From UBA1426 sp050953365 (GTDB taxonomy: Bacteria; Bacillota; Clostridia; Peptostreptococcales; Anaerovoracaceae): a DNA stretch of 64,000 bases. Positions 63,701 to 64,000 of the stretch are shown here, piece after piece. Position 1 is the stretch's first letter. Each line of letters begins with the position of its first letter. The DNA is taken from contig JBMNMN010000016.1 in assembly GCA_050953365.1 (NCBI GenBank), forward strand, positions 62,001 through 126,000, in the 5' to 3' direction. The notes under the pieces were generated by a model, which was not told where the DNA came from, did no database searches, and worked only from the letters and a program-made list of their open reading frames with translations. The position numbers and the translations under genes were made by a program.

Positions 63701-64000
63701 ATGGCGTCGACGAAATCCAAGATATTAACGCTGCTGGAAGAGAATCGGGGACAAACCCTGTCCGGATCTGATATAGCTAAAAAGCTCCATATTTCAAGAT
63801 CCGCTGTCTGGAAAGGGATCGAAGAACTGCGCAAGGAAGGTTATGAGATTCACGCATCCACCAACAGGGGCTATTCTCTTGCAGAGAGCAGCGATGTCCT
63901 GTCCGCCGAGGGTATACTCCTTTGGCTAACCAATCCATCCGTTACGAAAGACAGCATACATGTATATAAAACCATCGGCTCCACCAATCAGGAGGCAAAG
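63701..64000 (+). CDS. birA: BirA, biotin-protein ligase/repressor (5' part)
   Basis: The first 100 residues of BirA: an N-terminal winged helix (LSGSDIAKKLHISRSAVWKGIEELRKEGYEI) that can bind the biotin operator, then the start of the ligase domain (TIGSTNQEAK). The frame is open to the window end. GGAGG lies eight bases before the ATG. The gap before it (63471-63700) shows only a short repeat GAAGTCATAA. Confidence 0.93.
   Translation, partial: MASTKSKILTLLEENRGQTLSGSDIAKKLHISRSAVWKGIEELRKEGYEIHASTNRGYSLAESSDVLSAEGILLWLTNPSVTKDSIHVYKTIGSTNQEAK

Overview
The window comes from a motile, endospore-forming clostridium-like member of the Bacillota. Three things support this: the gene order of a Bacillus/Clostridium fla-che superoperon, a sigma-28/FlgM pair with a FliW/CsrA switch, and a SpoIIE phosphatase with a Spo0A-type box. 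I cannot name the genus.

Layout. Positions 1-3534 hold a two-gene asymmetric ABC exporter (minus strand, first gene cut by the window edge). Positions 3788-35507 hold a near-continuous minus-strand flagellar/chemotaxis superoperon. In order of transcription it reads flgB, flgC, fliE, fliF, fliG, fliH, fliI, fliJ, fliK, flgD, a TIGR02530-type gene, flgE, flbD, motA, motB, fliM, fliY, cheY, fliO, fliP, fliQ, fliR, flhB, flhA, fliA, flgF, flgG, fapA, a PilZ gene, parA, a ComFB-domain gene, cheC, cheD, cheW, an MCP gene and cheB. Its leader carries a sigma-A promoter and what looks like a type I cyclic-di-GMP riboswitch. cheW-mcp-cheB has its own sigma-28 promoter. flhF, flhG and fliL are missing from their usual places; a Soj/ParA-type ATPase is present instead.

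Positions 35920-42698 (plus strand) form the late operon flgM, flgN, flgK, flgL, an unrecognised gene, fliW and csrA behind a consensus sigma-28 promoter. It is followed by a flagellin gene with its own sigma-28 promoter and a CsrA-type leader hairpin, but the flagellin reading frame is broken about five times. Positions 42741-43301 are debris: a DUF4143 ATPase tail and an apparently orphaned type I antitoxin RNA. Then come a FliK-like/FlhX pair (minus), cheA-cheR and fliD-fliS-fliT (plus, each with sigma-28-like promoters), and a minus-strand gene fusing a J domain, a middle domain and a degenerate GGDEF domain.

Positions 53100-64000 leave motility: spoIIE, an IS256-family element, tatD, metG, a histidine phosphatase, a truncated HlyD/MacA-like adaptor, a DUF3298-type lipoprotein and the start of birA. 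Here the intergenic DNA is rich in repeats: arrays of imperfect hairpins, direct-plus-inverted repeats sharing a TGTGCAAAA end, and short tandem repeats that overlap stop codons.

How it fits together. Early and middle genes (basal body, export, motor, sigma-28) depend on the flgB leader and therefore probably on c-di-GMP. Sigma-28 then turns on filament and chemotaxis genes. FliW/CsrA would tune flagellin translation. Several c-di-GMP-related proteins (PilZ, ComFB-domain, degenerate GGDEF fused to a J domain) sit in or beside the same locus, which is the most interesting theme of the window.
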